The notes below the pieces were generated by a model. The model was not told the DNA's origin and did not search any database. It saw only the letters and a list, made by a program, of their open reading frames with translations. 64,000 bases of DNA from an uncultured Lachnospiraceae bacterium. GTDB lineage: Bacteria; Bacillota; Clostridia; Lachnospirales; Lachnospiraceae. This document shows positions 38,116 through 46,873 of the stretch, piece by piece. Numbering within the stretch: the first letter of the stretch is position 1; the number at the start of each line of letters is the position of its first letter. Both the position numbers and the translations under genes were made by a program. The stretch is taken from contig CAMWHJ010000001.1 of assembly GCA_947174015.1 (NCBI GenBank), positions 1 through 64,000 of the forward strand, given 5' to 3'.

Positions 38116-38297
38116 TGTGTTACCCCCTGTTTATCTTTGTCCTTTTCCTTTTTCCAAATTGAATACGCAGACCATAGGAATACGATACCCAACACGACAT
38201 ACAGAGCGGCAAATGAAATATTTGCTTTCAAGGCACTAACAGCCGCCGCAACCAGCCAAACAATACCCAAAATCAAACGAAAATAAAAATGACGCAT
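38112..38297 (-). CDS. Small two-helix membrane protein
   Basis: The start at 38297 has GGAGG 7-8 nt upstream, giving 61 aa; the longer track start is not supported. Two hydrophobic stretches (FRLILGIVWLVAAAVSAL and FAALYVVLGIVFLWSAYSI) and a Lys-rich tail are seen. It is coupled to the ATPase gene. Probably an accessory subunit or immunity peptide of the ABC system; family unknown. Confidence 0.7.
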   Translation of the reverse strand: MRHFYFRLILGIVWLVAAAVSALKANISFAALYVVLGIVFLWSAYSIWKKEKDKDKQGVTQ

Positions 38298-38373
38298 AAA
38301 ATAACCTCCATTTAGTTTAGTGTGTAAGTTTCTGTTACGGTCATAGCATATCACTAAAACTACGTTCATGCTA

Positions 38374-38404
38374 TTTTGTCCATAATCGGTAGTTTTTTGT
38401 CCAT
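38374..38404. promoter_or_regulatory. Putative LytTR operator (direct repeats)
   Basis: TTTTGTCCAT occurs twice exactly, at 38374-38383 and 38395-38404, 21 bp apart, two helical turns. Paired repeats at this spacing are typical of LytTR/AgrA-type regulators. It lies upstream of the small protein/ABC genes and downstream of the kinase. Confidence 0.6.
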
Positions 38405-38442
38405 GAAAAAGCAGACCGCCAAAATGAACGGTCTGCTTTTTC
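38404..38442. terminator. Terminator downstream of AgrC-like kinase
   Basis: AAAAAGCAGACCG and CGGTCTGCTTTTT pair around about ten bases, with A/T runs at both sides. It separates the regulator/kinase transcript from the ABC transcript. Confidence 0.85.
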
Positions 38443-38450
38443 CTTGATAT

Positions 38451-39745
38451 TTATTGTACTTTTATTGCTTCAAAAGATAATGTGACAACAGTGCAGAATG
38501 TATGATTGCTATACTCTGTTTCGACAGTCCCATCGTAGCGTTCAGCAGCGGTACGGACACTTTGAAGTCCCCAGCCGTGAAGTTCTTTATCTGCTTTAGA
38601 AGTTTGCAAATCTCCGTCAGTAACAATAGGGGCAATAGCACACCCATTTTCAACCTTAATAACCAACATATCGTTGATACGGCGGATTGTTAAATTGATA
38701 AAGCGCAAACCGTCGTCCTCTATGCCCTCTACCGCTTCAAAGGAATTATCTAAAAGATTGCCTAAAATTGCCACTAAATCAACGTTTCGTATATTGGTGT
38801 GGCGTGGAAATTCAATATTAGCATTTACCTGCATATTTTGGGAAAGCGCAAGAGTAATTTTACTGTTAATCAAATAATCTACTGCTTCATCACCTATCCA
38901 GGCAGTTTGTGTAGAAATCTGCATTGGAGAACGTAGATTTTCAATGTAGTTAATGGCTTCTGTGGTTCTGCTCTGTAACAGGTAGTGATATAATACATCA
39001 ATATGATTGTAAATGTCATGGAACAATTTAGCATTAATAGCATAAGTATTTCTTAATGTCTGATAGTCACGCTCTAACAAAATATTTCTTTCTTTTTCAA
39101 GCTGTGCAATCGTTTTCTCCATTTCATATTGACGATTAAGGTTAAAGAACAGAATTGCCATAAGAATTAGCATAGAAAAAATAATCCATGTTGTCAGAAT
39201 ATCATCACTTATAGTTATGATATTCTGACCGGACAAAAGGATAACTCCAAACAAGCCGATAACTGCAATACCTGTTATTATTCGTGACAATTTTCTATTC
39301 TTGTTTTTCTGTTCTTTTATAGCAACAAAAGCAATCCCTAACATAAATAGCCGGACAATCCAAACTGCCACTATATATTCAAGTGACTTTGCATTGAGAA
39401 ATCTCTCTGATTGAAACACGATACCAAGTCCAGCCGATATGACAAATTCCCAAAGTGCAACGGCTATTTCATAAAAGAATATAAGAAAGACGCACATTCG
39501 CAGTTCAGCTATAAACAGATAGCGGGCAATCAATATTAAAACAACTATCTCTGCACCTGTTAGATAGAATTGCCTGATAGGGAAGTAGGAAAGCACAGTG
39601 ACAAAAAATGTCGCACAACCCAAAAGAATACCCGCTTTTCTTATGTTCCCATTTAATTTTAGTAATCTTATGACAAGATATAAACCAAGAAATATGCGCA
39701 AGCCATTTGTAAAAAAAATGAAAGTACCTGATACCAGGTCATCAT
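38451..39745 (-). pseudogene. AgrC-like GHKL histidine kinase, homopolymer frameshift
   Basis: The natural ATG at 39745 overlaps the regulator stop as ATGA and reads MMTWYQVLSF into a T8 run (A8 at 39711-39718 on the plus strand). There it leaves frame; T9 would give FFFTNGLRIFLGLYLV and continue in the 416-aa track ORF. The product has six N-terminal helices, a coiled coil, H-box-like FHDIYNHIDVLYHYL, and a GHKL ATPase (GNLLDNSFEAVEG, GWGLQSVRT). This is the AgrC/BlpH type that senses peptides. The frameshift may be phase variation, decay or a sequencing slip. Confidence 0.8.
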
Positions 39746-40464
39746 ATATGTGCCCCCCAAAACCTGTTTATTTGTTTCTTTACTTCTTGTAAATGTGAAC
39801 GGCTGATTGGTAGCGTTTCACCATTTTTGAGATAAGCCATGCTGTTGCTAATTTTCATAATCTGTATGATATTCACGATATAACCCCGGTCAATAAAAAT
39901 AAATTCTTGTGTTTGCAGTTCATCAAAAACCCGCTGCAAACTTTTTCTAACTTTCGATATTCCTAAACGTGAACAAATCATAGAATTTTTTCCACCATCG
40001 CGCTGGATATAGAAAATATCCTTATATGGTATTTTTTCCATGCGTCCGGCTGCTTGAATGATATACTCCCTGCCAGCTTCTAACTCAATCAGTTTAGCAG
40101 CGTCCACCACAGCAGACACCAGACGATTGGTTAGGTCACTTTTTGGCACATAACGAAAAATAGAAAGCTCGAAAGCATCAATCGCATATTCTATATGCGA
40201 TGTGATAAAAATAATTTTCACATTTGGTAAATGAGGTTTAATCTTTTCAGATAATTCCATGCCTGTCATTCCAGGCATTTCTATATCAAGCAAAATCAAA
40301 TCATAGAAAAAGCTGTCGTCTGTAATATCATAAAGAAGATTACTACTTTGTGTGTAGGTTGTAATCTCATAGCCAATTCCACAAGAGTGCAGACAGTTTC
40401 TTACAACATTCTCATGCTGCGTGACAGCTTCTTTTTCATCATCACATATTGCTATTTGTACCAA
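39742..40464 (-). CDS. LytTR-family response regulator (AgrA-like)
   Basis: A 240-aa regulator. The start is a TTG at 40464 with GGGGTGAT four nt upstream, giving MVQIAICDDEKE. The receiver has CDDE and the acceptor Asp in LILLDIEMPGM. The C-terminal LytTR domain runs from IPYKDIFYIQRDG to LPISRSHLQEVKKQ. It overlaps the kinase and likely binds the TTTTGTCCAT repeats at 38374. Confidence 0.9.
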   Translation of the reverse strand: MVQIAICDDEKEAVTQHENVVRNCLHSCGIGYEITTYTQSSNLLYDITDDSFFYDLILLDIEMPGMTGMELSEKIKPHLPNVKIIFITSHIEYAIDAFELSIFRYVPKSDLTNRLVSAVVDAAKLIELEAGREYIIQAAGRMEKIPYKDIFYIQRDGGKNSMICSRLGISKVRKSLQRVFDELQTQEFIFIDRGYIVNIIQIMKISNSMAYLKNGETLPISRSHLQEVKKQINRFWGAHI

Positions 40465-40651
40465 TACGATCACCCCGTTTCTTAAGTCTCCCGTCAGCGG
40501 GTTTCTCTGCATCCTTTGGTATCAGCCACATACGGCTGAACTTTGCCACACCGGGTATGCGGTTCTCTTCACATAGCTTCTGTACCCGTCTTTCCGAAAT
40601 TCCCCATTTCTTCGCTACTTCCGGGGCAGAAATATATTCTAACATCTTCAT
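40442..40651 (-). CDS. Small helix-turn-helix (excisionase-like) protein
   Basis: A 69-aa protein with EYISAPEVAKKWGISERRVQ, an excisionase/MerR-type helix-turn-helix. AAGGGGTGA precedes the ATG. Its end overlaps the LytTR gene, so it is co-transcribed first. It may be a regulator of the cassette or a leftover Xis; no intact integrase is adjacent. Confidence 0.8.
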   Translation of the reverse strand: MKMLEYISAPEVAKKWGISERRVQKLCEENRIPGVAKFSRMWLIPKDAEKPADGRLKKRGDRIGTNSNM

Positions 40652-40729
40652 TCACCCCTTTCTTTAATCTCTGGCATATAATTATATACGGTTGGACGAA
40701 TAATTTCAAGTATTTAAGACAAGCATCAT

Positions 40730-40797
40730 GGAAATGTGCATAACTGGCTATTCCGCTATGGATAACTCTATAAGACAGCCAGTTATACGACATTTCC
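40730..40797. repeat. Long imperfect inverted repeat
   Basis: GGAAATGTGCATAACTGGCT and AGCCAGTTATACGACATTTC face each other around 27 bases. It lies upstream of the HTH gene. It could be an operator for that protein, a recombination site or a structured leader. Confidence 0.5.
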
Positions 40798-40861
40798 ACA
40801 ATGCCGGTGACAGCGGAGTCCCTCTCATTCATTCTATCTTTTTATCTAAAAGCACAAATAA

Positions 40862-40890
40862 GAAAAGCTCTGCATCATACAGAGCTTTTC
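40862..40890. terminator. Bidirectional terminator
   Basis: GAAAAGCTCTG and CAGAGCTTTTC form a perfect stem around CATCATA, followed by T-rich DNA. Confidence 0.85.
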
Positions 40891-40906
40891 TTTTTGCCCT
40901 CTAATT

Positions 40907-42196
40907 AGTGTCTGCTCATTAAGCAACCGTTTTTTTGGTTCCATAAGACAACATCAGCCGAAAATGTTCCAACCGACTTATGTAACATCATCTATAATGA
41001 TATAATTCTCCTTATTTTCGCTTGATATGTTGTCTGGAAATAAAGCAAAAAAATACCGCTAAGATCTACCGCTAAGAGATTCGTTACCAGTATTGACATT
41101 GCAATGGATGACAAAATGGTCTCCTCGAGCTTTGTCATGATCAGACCTGCTCCATTACAACGTTTTCCGCTACTGAAGAATCTTTCAACTTCTATTCTGT
41201 CAACGTTATCCTGGTATTCCTCTTTGGTGCTTTTCTTATTCTTGGAAGGGCGGCCAAGTTTGGGACCTGACATTGTAATATTATGATCTCTGTAGAAATT
41301 TCGGTTATCCTCGGTCCGGTAGATCTGATTTACTCCAAATTCTACAGGTGTCTTGGTTTTTCCTCTGACAATCGGCCATAAATAAGGCTGACTGATGCTG
41401 ACAATACGGTTCTCAACACTATGGGTTCTATTGTCTTACATGTATTTCTGCTGTTCGTAGAGTTTTTGGATGGTAAGGTAGTAACCTATGTACTTTGGCG
41501 GGAGTGCATAGCCTTCTTCCATATAGTTTTCAAGATACTCTAAATCACGCCTGACATAACCAAGCTGCTTCCGGATTGTTGCATGTATCTTTTTTTCTGT
41601 ACGCTTTTTGGATTTTGCAAGTACAAGATACTCTTTTCTGGCTACTCTGCGGTAGGTATGGGGCTTATCCCATGGATGGAAATTCTTATGGAAATAATCA
41701 ACCATATCCTCAAGCTTTTCATGTGCTTCATTGAGAAGCGAAAAATTCTGGGGATACCTTATGTTAGACGGAGAGCATGTGGCATCAAGAATCTCTGTGC
41801 CGAGATTTTCCTGAATTTCTTTTATGACAGCTCTGTCAGAGAGCTTCCTGCGTTTTTGAATAATCAAAACACCAAGAGCCATTCTGAATGGAGTTGCCGG
41901 ACGACCTGTTTTGGAAGGAAACATTGCCGCATATTTTGTTTCCATTCTGCTCCAGGGAAGTGCATGAGCAAGCTTGATTCACTCATTATCAGGATCAAGC
42001 TCCATACCACACGACTGGTTGAAGTCAAACAGTGTAATTTGACGGTTTTTACGTTTTTCAGGAATATACATGAGCTTTTATGCCTCCAAAATGCAAAGTA
42101 TTTTAGCTGAATGCTAATTTATCTATGCATTTATCATACCTCAAAATTAGCACAATGTCTATTATTTACAACCCTTATAGTTAATGAGCAGTCACT
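40907..42196 (-). mobile_element. Decayed IS1182-like insertion sequence
   Basis: Terminal inverted repeats AGTGTCTGCTCATTAA (left) and the complement of TTAATGAGCAGTCACT (right) bound a 1290-bp element. It contains one transposase gene on the minus strand with nonsense changes and an internal deletion, so it cannot move by itself. No certain target duplication is visible. Confidence 0.8.
40992..42071 (-). pseudogene. IS1182-family transposase, inactivated
   Basis: The frame begins MYIPEKRKNRQ at 42071 behind GGAGG. A TGA interrupts after LDPDNE (expected Trp). Then METKYAAMFPSKTGRP and DATCSPSNIRYPQNFSLLN follow, typical of the family. A second stop follows EQQKYM. After TPVEFG the frame jumps to QIYRTEDNRNFYRDH, missing the middle catalytic region. 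The C-terminal DRIEVERFFSSGKRCNGAGL remains. Confidence 0.85.
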
Positions 42197-42269
42197 ATTT
42201 ATATCTGTAAGATTTTGTTGATTTATTTTTATAATTTCCATATTAAGGCTCTCCATAAAATTCCGATTT

Positions 42270-42824
42270 TTAATTCTGATGTTCATCCCTCAATATTGAA
42301 TACCAAACTTCATCTATCACTCCCTGATTACAAAATCCCGCCTTTCGTAATGTACCTTCATACGTCATTCCGATTTTCTGCATGACTCTTCCTGATTTTG
42401 GGTTATTCTTATCATGCGTGGCAGCAATTCTATTAAATCCTATTTCCTCAAACAAGTATCTGACAACTGCTTTCCCAGCTTCAGGCATAATTCCTGATCC
42501 CCACCAGTTAGTTCCCATACAATAACCAAGCTCGGCACACTCTATATTTTCCTTAACATGTACAACTGAAATATTGCCGATAACTTCATCAATTTCCTTT
42601 AGTTCAATAGCCCAATTATAAAAATCACCTTTATTATAATCGGCTATCCAGTTGCTTAATAAAGTCCTTGTAACTTCAACATCAGAATGTGTTGGCCATG
42701 TGAGAAACTCTGTAACTTCATCTTCAGATGCCCAATTATTATACATAGCCTCAGAATCTTCAATCACAAATTTGCGTAAAATCAATCGGTTCGTTTCAAG
42801 TAAAATTGTTCCTTTATGATTCAT
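42270..42824 (-). CDS. GNAT N-acetyltransferase (RimJ/RimL-like)
   Basis: A 184-aa acetyl-CoA-dependent acetyltransferase. It begins ETNRLILRKFVIEDSEAMYNNW, contains ELGYCMGTNWWGSGIMPEA (acetyl-CoA loop region), and ends with NPKSGRVMQKIGMTYEG, all typical of the RimJ/RimL group. GGGAGG is upstream. Its target could be a ribosomal protein N terminus or a small amine. It lies beside the small pyrophosphatase-like gene. Confidence 0.88.
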   Translation of the reverse strand: MNHKGTILLETNRLILRKFVIEDSEAMYNNWASEDEVTEFLTWPTHSDVEVTRTLLSNWIADYNKGDFYNWAIELKEIDEVIGNISVVHVKENIECAELGYCMGTNWWGSGIMPEAGKAVVRYLFEEIGFNRIAATHDKNNPKSGRVMQKIGMTYEGTLRKAGFCNQGVIDEVWYSILRDEHQN

Positions 42825-42882
42825 TTTCTTTTCCTCCCAAATCGCGATTTTTCTTTCTGTTCAGATTCCGCCAAACTGGAAT

Positions 42883-43230
42883 CTATCGCCTTATCAGTAT
42901 ACCTTTCATCCACTGTGTTTCATTATGGGTTTGATAGACCAGTTGTTTTTCTTCTTCTGTACATCCAATCAAAATTTTAATTTCAGAATCACGTTTCATT
43001 AAATCAACAATACACATTATAGCATCTATTTGTTTTTCCCCTGATCCAACCCACACATCAATGCCTGCACCATCCATTGAAGAAGTTTTCTTCAAATATC
43101 CATAATCGACTTTATAAATAAAATTTGAATACTTTGGATGTGTTGTTCCTTTTGGTCTGTCTATAACTATTTCTGAATCATTAACTAAGGAATCTAATAT
43201 TTTCCAAAAATCATCGTCAAAATCATTCAT
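42883..43230 (-). CDS. Inorganic-pyrophosphatase-like small protein
   Basis: A 115-aa protein starting at the second ATG (43230), six nt after GGAGG. EIVIDRPKGTTHPKY, YKVDYGYLKKT and DGAGIDVWVGS echo the conserved core of soluble family I pyrophosphatases (IEIPKGS, DYGFIPG, DPLDVLV). It is much shorter than the usual 170-200 aa and some metal-binding Asp are replaced. Such mini-proteins occur in Lachnospiraceae; activity on pyrophosphate is doubtful. Confidence 0.65.
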   Translation of the reverse strand: MNDFDDDFWKILDSLVNDSEIVIDRPKGTTHPKYSNFIYKVDYGYLKKTSSMDGAGIDVWVGSGEKQIDAIMCIVDLMKRDSEIKILIGCTEEEKQLVYQTHNETQWMKGILIRR

Positions 43231-43295
43231 ATACATCCTCCATAAATACCGATTTTCCCAGTTCTACAAACTGGAATTCTGATAAGACACTTTTT

Positions 43296-43562
43296 ATAGC
43301 ATTTATTAACTGTTATATCTTATCTTCAAAATGTCCGCAAACCCTTGAAAATGCTAAATTTATAGCAAGTGAGTTTGCCCTTAGTATTTCCCTTGTGTTA
43401 TATCCTTTTCCCTCGTGTTACGAACCCTCATAAGGGCAAAAATAAGGGAAAGAAAGACTTGTAACAAATTATAACACAATATAAATCGGGCAGGAAGAAC
43501 TGATTGAAATGCTTTCTTAATTTCTCCAAAAATTCATATAGCAAAGAAAGGACAGATAAGAT
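43296..43562. repeat. Duplicated leader of DUF6061 gene, copy 1
   Basis: This gap has no gene. It shares GCATTTATTAACTGTTATAT, a TTTCCCTTGT...TAAGGGCAAA inverted motif and AACAAATTATA with 57631-57860, each directly before a DUF6061-like gene. A third partial copy lies at 51055-51097. It may be a regulatory leader or a recombination site. Confidence 0.6.
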
Positions 43563-43808
43563 ATGAGATTCATATATGCAGAATATAATATGTACCACAA
43601 CAGTGTTGATATAACTACCTTTGACGGATATATTCTACGGATTGACTGTAATATGGCGGAAGATGGATTACGAACCACGCCCTGTTCCCAATGTGCTTTA
43701 GATTCATTAGCAATAGATAACCCGTTTGAATATGCCCGATTAGCACTTGATGGCAATCTGAATTCAGACTACCTTTTTCGTTATTCCTGTCCTTTTATCA
43801 ATCCTTGA
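43563..43808 (+). CDS. DUF6061-like mobile-element protein, copy 1
   Basis: An 81-aa protein, MRFIYAEYNMYHNSVDITTF..., similar along its length to the 57861 gene (RLIYAWYNMQNNSIEIN). The name DUF6061 is from memory of conserved small proteins of Clostridia mobile elements. The last 13 residues come from DNA antisense to hxlR and differ from copy 2, so the 3' end looks recombined at about 43770. Confidence 0.65.
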   Translation: MRFIYAEYNMYHNSVDITTFDGYILRIDCNMAEDGLRTTPCSQCALDSLAIDNPFEYARLALDGNLNSDYLFRYSCPFINP

Positions 43809-44125
43809 TACATTGTTCCCCACTCAAACATAGAGTTAATAATTGGTCGCATTGTATTACCTAATTCACTTAAAGAATACTCTACCCGTACAGGAACTTC
43901 AGGATAAACAGTACGGGTAATGATACCGTTTTCTTCCATGGAACGAAGATTATCTGTTAAAACCCGCTGGCTGATGCCGGGAATATCCTTTTGCAGTTCA
44001 TTAAACCGCCAAGGACGGTCTAGCAGTCTTTGCACAATAAATATCTTCCACTTATTTCCAATCAGCATTAGCGTCGTGGCAACAGGACAAGCTGGCAACT
44101 CGTCTTTTGTCAGCATAATAGGCAC
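43781..44125 (-). CDS. HxlR-family regulator of RiPP operon
   Basis: A 114-aa winged-helix regulator. It has the N-terminal Cys (ACPVATTLMLIGNKWKIFI) common in redox or electrophile-sensing HxlR members, then RFNELQKDIPGISQRVLTDNL. It diverges from the ACGX RiPP operon; TATACTAAGTATA lies between. It probably represses or activates that operon in response to a small molecule or redox signal, which is inference. Confidence 0.9.
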   Translation of the reverse strand: MPIMLTKDELPACPVATTLMLIGNKWKIFIVQRLLDRPWRFNELQKDIPGISQRVLTDNLRSMEENGIITRTVYPEVPVRVEYSLSELGNTMRPIINSMFEWGTMYQGLIKGQE

Positions 44126-44220
44126 CTCCTATTGATTATAACATTCATTTTTGCACTAACTAAGAAAAAGCTCACTACATAATAAAATAGTGCGTACTTT
44201 TATTTTTGATTGTTGCAATT

Positions 44221-44233
44221 TATACTAAGTATA
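44221..44233. promoter_or_regulatory. Candidate HxlR operator
   Basis: TATACTAAGTATA is a perfect palindrome (TATACT-A-AGTATA) in the hxlR-precursor intergenic region, 50 bp upstream of the precursor ATG. HxlR sites often contain GTA...TAC-type half-sites. Confidence 0.5.
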
Positions 44234-44282
44234 GACCAAGGAGGTCAGAAAATCAAGCAAACAATTTAAGGAGGTAACTATC

Positions 44283-44474
44283 ATGAGTAATCTTGAAAAT
44301 GTCGCTGCATTTGCAGCATCGTCCTGTGGTTCAGCTTGCGGAGCAGCAGATCCAAAGCCGGAGGAAAAACCTGCATCTGCCTGTGGTTCAGCTTGTGGAG
44401 CAGCAGATCCAAAGCCGGAAGAAAAACCTGCATCCGCCTGTGGTTCAGCTTGTGGAGCAGGCGATCCGAAATAG
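44283..44474 (+). CDS. ACGX-repeat RiPP precursor peptide
   Basis: A 63-aa precursor. Residues 1-13 (MSNLENVAAFAAS) are a short leader; the core is a 19-residue unit repeated 2.6 times. Each unit has CGSACG followed by the spacer GAADPKPEEKPAS-like linker. Six Cys are at about 15, 19, 34, 38, 53 and 57, always as C-G-S-A-C-G. AAGGAGG lies before the ATG. It sits directly before the radical SAM/SPASM gene. The arrangement matches the bioinformatically defined ACGX-repeat peptide/radical SAM system, whose product is to my knowledge uncharacterised. Cys-to-alpha-carbon thioethers are the expected modification, by analogy with other Cys-rich SPASM substrates. Confidence 0.88.
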   Translation: MSNLENVAAFAASSCGSACGAADPKPEEKPASACGSACGAADPKPEEKPASACGSACGAGDPK

Positions 44475-44585
44475 ACTTCAATTTGCAAGATACATAATGT
44501 CAATGCAGTCATGGACGCACAGCTTTTTAGTGTGTCCATGATTACACTAAGAGCAAAAGTTAGAACTTTAGGAGGAATACCCGAA

Positions 44586-45617
44586 ATGAAACCATACTTT
44601 GCGTTCCAATGGCACATTACAGATGAATGTGACCAGAGATGTAAGCACTGTTACATTTTTTCTGAGGATAACCATATCTGCTTGAAGCAGATGAAATATG
44701 AGGAAATGGAAACGGTAGTTTCAAGCTGTATGGATATGTGTGAAAGAATAGGACGCACGCCATATTTTTATATTACGGGTGGTGATCCGATTTTACATAA
44801 AGATTTTTGGAAACTCTGTGCACTGCTTAAAAAGAATAATATTATTTTTGGTATTTTGGGCAATCCGTTCCACTTGACAGATAAGGTATGCACAAGGCTT
44901 TATGAGTATCGATGCAGAAAGTACCAACTTTCGCTGGACGGGATGAGGGAAACACATGACAAATTCAGAAAGCCCGGCTCTTTTGATATTACGGTAGAAA
45001 AGATTGGCTGTATCAAAAAAGCAGGAATGTACTGTGCGGTCATGTCTACGGTATCATGTGCCAATAAGGATGAGTTTCCTGATATGATTGATTTGGTGGT
45101 GGATAGAGATGTTGATGTATTTGCATTTGGAAGATACTGCCCTACAAGTGGGCAGAAAGCAGAAGAATACCATATACCGCCTCTTGAATATAAAGCATTT
45201 TTGGAGAAATGCTGGGCGAAATACGAACAATATAAAGACAGACACACCACATTTCAGTTAAAAGATCATTTATGGACTTTGCTCCTGTATGAAAAGGGGA
45301 TTTTCAAAATACCGGAAAATGCAGATAAAAAAATGATATATGACGGCTGTCATTGTGCAATCAGCCACATGACAATTCTTCCAACAGGTGATGTATATGC
45401 CTGTCGGCGGATGGAAAGCAAAATAGGAAATGTATTCGATACCTCCATGTATGACCTCTTTATGGGTGCAGATATGGAGAAGTATCGTGATTTTGATAAA
45501 TTTGAAAAATGCAATAAGTGTGAACTTCGTGGGTTTTGCAGGGGGTGTCCGGCTGTGACCTACGGCTATACTGGAAATATGTATGCACCCGATCCGCAGT
45601 GCTGGAAGGAGGTTTAG
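44586..45617 (+). CDS. Radical SAM/SPASM peptide maturase, ACGX system
   Basis: A 343-aa maturase. The start is the ATG at 44586 behind GGAGG (10 nt), removing 25 track residues. The radical SAM cluster is CDQRCKHC (CX3CX2C) near residue 15, with GGDP as the SAM-binding motif. The C-terminal SPASM domain has GDVYAC, CNKCELRGFCRGC and a final CW, ligating auxiliary iron-sulfur clusters. The enzyme is expected to act in the cytoplasm on the six-Cys precursor encoded just upstream. Electrons may come from the ferredoxin-fused gene two positions downstream. Confidence 0.92.
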   Translation: MKPYFAFQWHITDECDQRCKHCYIFSEDNHICLKQMKYEEMETVVSSCMDMCERIGRTPYFYITGGDPILHKDFWKLCALLKKNNIIFGILGNPFHLTDKVCTRLYEYRCRKYQLSLDGMRETHDKFRKPGSFDITVEKIGCIKKAGMYCAVMSTVSCANKDEFPDMIDLVVDRDVDVFAFGRYCPTSGQKAEEYHIPPLEYKAFLEKCWAKYEQYKDRHTTFQLKDHLWTLLLYEKGIFKIPENADKKMIYDGCHCAISHMTILPTGDVYACRRMESKIGNVFDTSMYDLFMGADMEKYRDFDKFEKCNKCELRGFCRGCPAVTYGYTGNMYAPDPQCWKEV

Positions 45618-45618
45618 T

Positions 45619-46197
45619 ATGGATATTTTAAGCTTAATGAAAGAACGCAGGTCTATCCGTAAATATCAGGATAAGCAGATTGACAGGGAAGATTTAGAAA
45701 AAATCATTGAGGCAGGATTGTACGCACCAAACGCAGGAGGTGGGCAGAGGGCAAGGATTGTTGCTGTCCATAACAAAGAATTAGTTGAGAAAATCGGCAG
45801 ACTTAACATTACACGTTTTGACCGTAGCAAACTTGTAGGTGGGTATGTTTCCTCTGAACAGCCAAGTGTTATTGATAATCCTGATATAAAAAGTGGATTT
45901 TATGGTGCGCCTACGGTGTGTATTATTTTTGGAGCAAGGAACTTTTTGTACAGTATTCCCGATGCGTTCTGCTGTGCTGAAAATATGGTGCTTGAAGCTA
46001 CAAATATAGGCATTGCATCGTGCATCATTGCAAGAGGGGAGGAAACCTTTGACAATGAAGTTGGAAGGGCACTATTGAAAGAGTGGGACATTCCCGATAC
46101 AGATACAGCCCATTGTTTTGTGATATTGGGGCATTGTAATGGTGATTATCCAAAAGTTAAGCCGAGAAAAGAAAATCGTTTTTTGATTATAGATTAA
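45619..46197 (+). CDS. Nitroreductase-family FMN oxidoreductase
   Basis: A 192-aa FMN enzyme. AGGAGG overlaps the end of the maturase gene, and the start MDILSLMKERRSIRKYQ gives the family's Arg-Ser-Arg-like N terminus. Further motifs are GLYAPNAGGGQRARIVAV and LGHCNGDYPKVKPRK at the C terminus. In the operon it may act as a dehydrogenase on the peptide (compare azoline oxidation in other RiPPs) or as a redox partner. Which one cannot be seen. Confidence 0.88.
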   Translation: MDILSLMKERRSIRKYQDKQIDREDLEKIIEAGLYAPNAGGGQRARIVAVHNKELVEKIGRLNITRFDRSKLVGGYVSSEQPSVIDNPDIKSGFYGAPTVCIIFGARNFLYSIPDAFCCAENMVLEATNIGIASCIIARGEETFDNEVGRALLKEWDIPDTDTAHCFVILGHCNGDYPKVKPRKENRFLIID

Positions 46198-46214
46198 ATT
46201 TGGAGGTGTAAGTT

Positions 46215-46847
46215 ATGGATGCGCAGACTTGCATAAAAAAACTGCAATATGTTGGAGTGTTAAATTTTGCGACAGTCGACAAACACGGAAAACCGCAGAT
46301 AAGGAACATCAGTGCAATTCATTATGAGCAGCAGTCAATGTATTTTTTTACTGCAAGAGGCAAGGCTTTTTGTGAGGAATTGCTGTCAGACGGCAATGTT
46401 CAGATATTGGGCTATACAAAATATAAAGAGATGATACGGCTCTCTGCAAAGGTCGAAAAAGTATCTGATAATGAGCAGAAAAAATGGATTGACATAATCT
46501 TTGAAGAACAGCCTTATTTATCAAATGTTTATCCGGATAATACAAGGGAAATCGGCATTGTGTTCTGTATTAAAAATGCGGAAATTGAATATTTTAATCT
46601 TGGGGTAAATCCAATCTTCCGTGAAAGTTATATCATAGGAAATGCTGACATAGTTGAAAAAGGCTATTATATCTCACAGGATTGTATCAGTTGTGGCAAT
46701 TGCATGAAAAACTGTCCACAAAGATGCATCATATCCGGCAAGCCATATCAAATCGTGCAGGAGCATTGTCTGCATTGTGGGAATTGTTTGGAAAAATGTC
46801 CTGTTGGAGCAGTAAGAAGGCGGGGAATGCCAAATGAAACCGAATGA
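46215..46847 (+). CDS. FMN-binding (PNPOx-like)/diferredoxin fusion
   Basis: A 210-aa two-domain protein. Residues 1-135 form a pyridoxamine-phosphate-oxidase-like split-barrel that binds flavin (GVLNFATVDKHGKPQIRN). Residues 150-205 hold two 4Fe-4S motifs, CISCGNCMKNCPQRC and CLHCGNCLEKCPVG. Such fusions carry electrons between flavin and iron-sulfur enzymes. Its place in the operon suggests it reduces the radical SAM maturase or the nitroreductase. GGAGGTG is upstream. Confidence 0.88.
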   Translation: MDAQTCIKKLQYVGVLNFATVDKHGKPQIRNISAIHYEQQSMYFFTARGKAFCEELLSDGNVQILGYTKYKEMIRLSAKVEKVSDNEQKKWIDIIFEEQPYLSNVYPDNTREIGIVFCIKNAEIEYFNLGVNPIFRESYIIGNADIVEKGYYISQDCISCGNCMKNCPQRCIISGKPYQIVQEHCLHCGNCLEKCPVGAVRRRGMPNETE

Positions 46848-46873
46848 ATGCAGTAAAATGGAGGTGGTATTTC

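Noticed and set aside
44225-44617. 130-aa antisense ORF and 82-aa shifted ORF over the RiPP precursor
   Set aside because: Open only because of the 57-bp repeat; the precursor frame has the ribosome site and the matching maturase.
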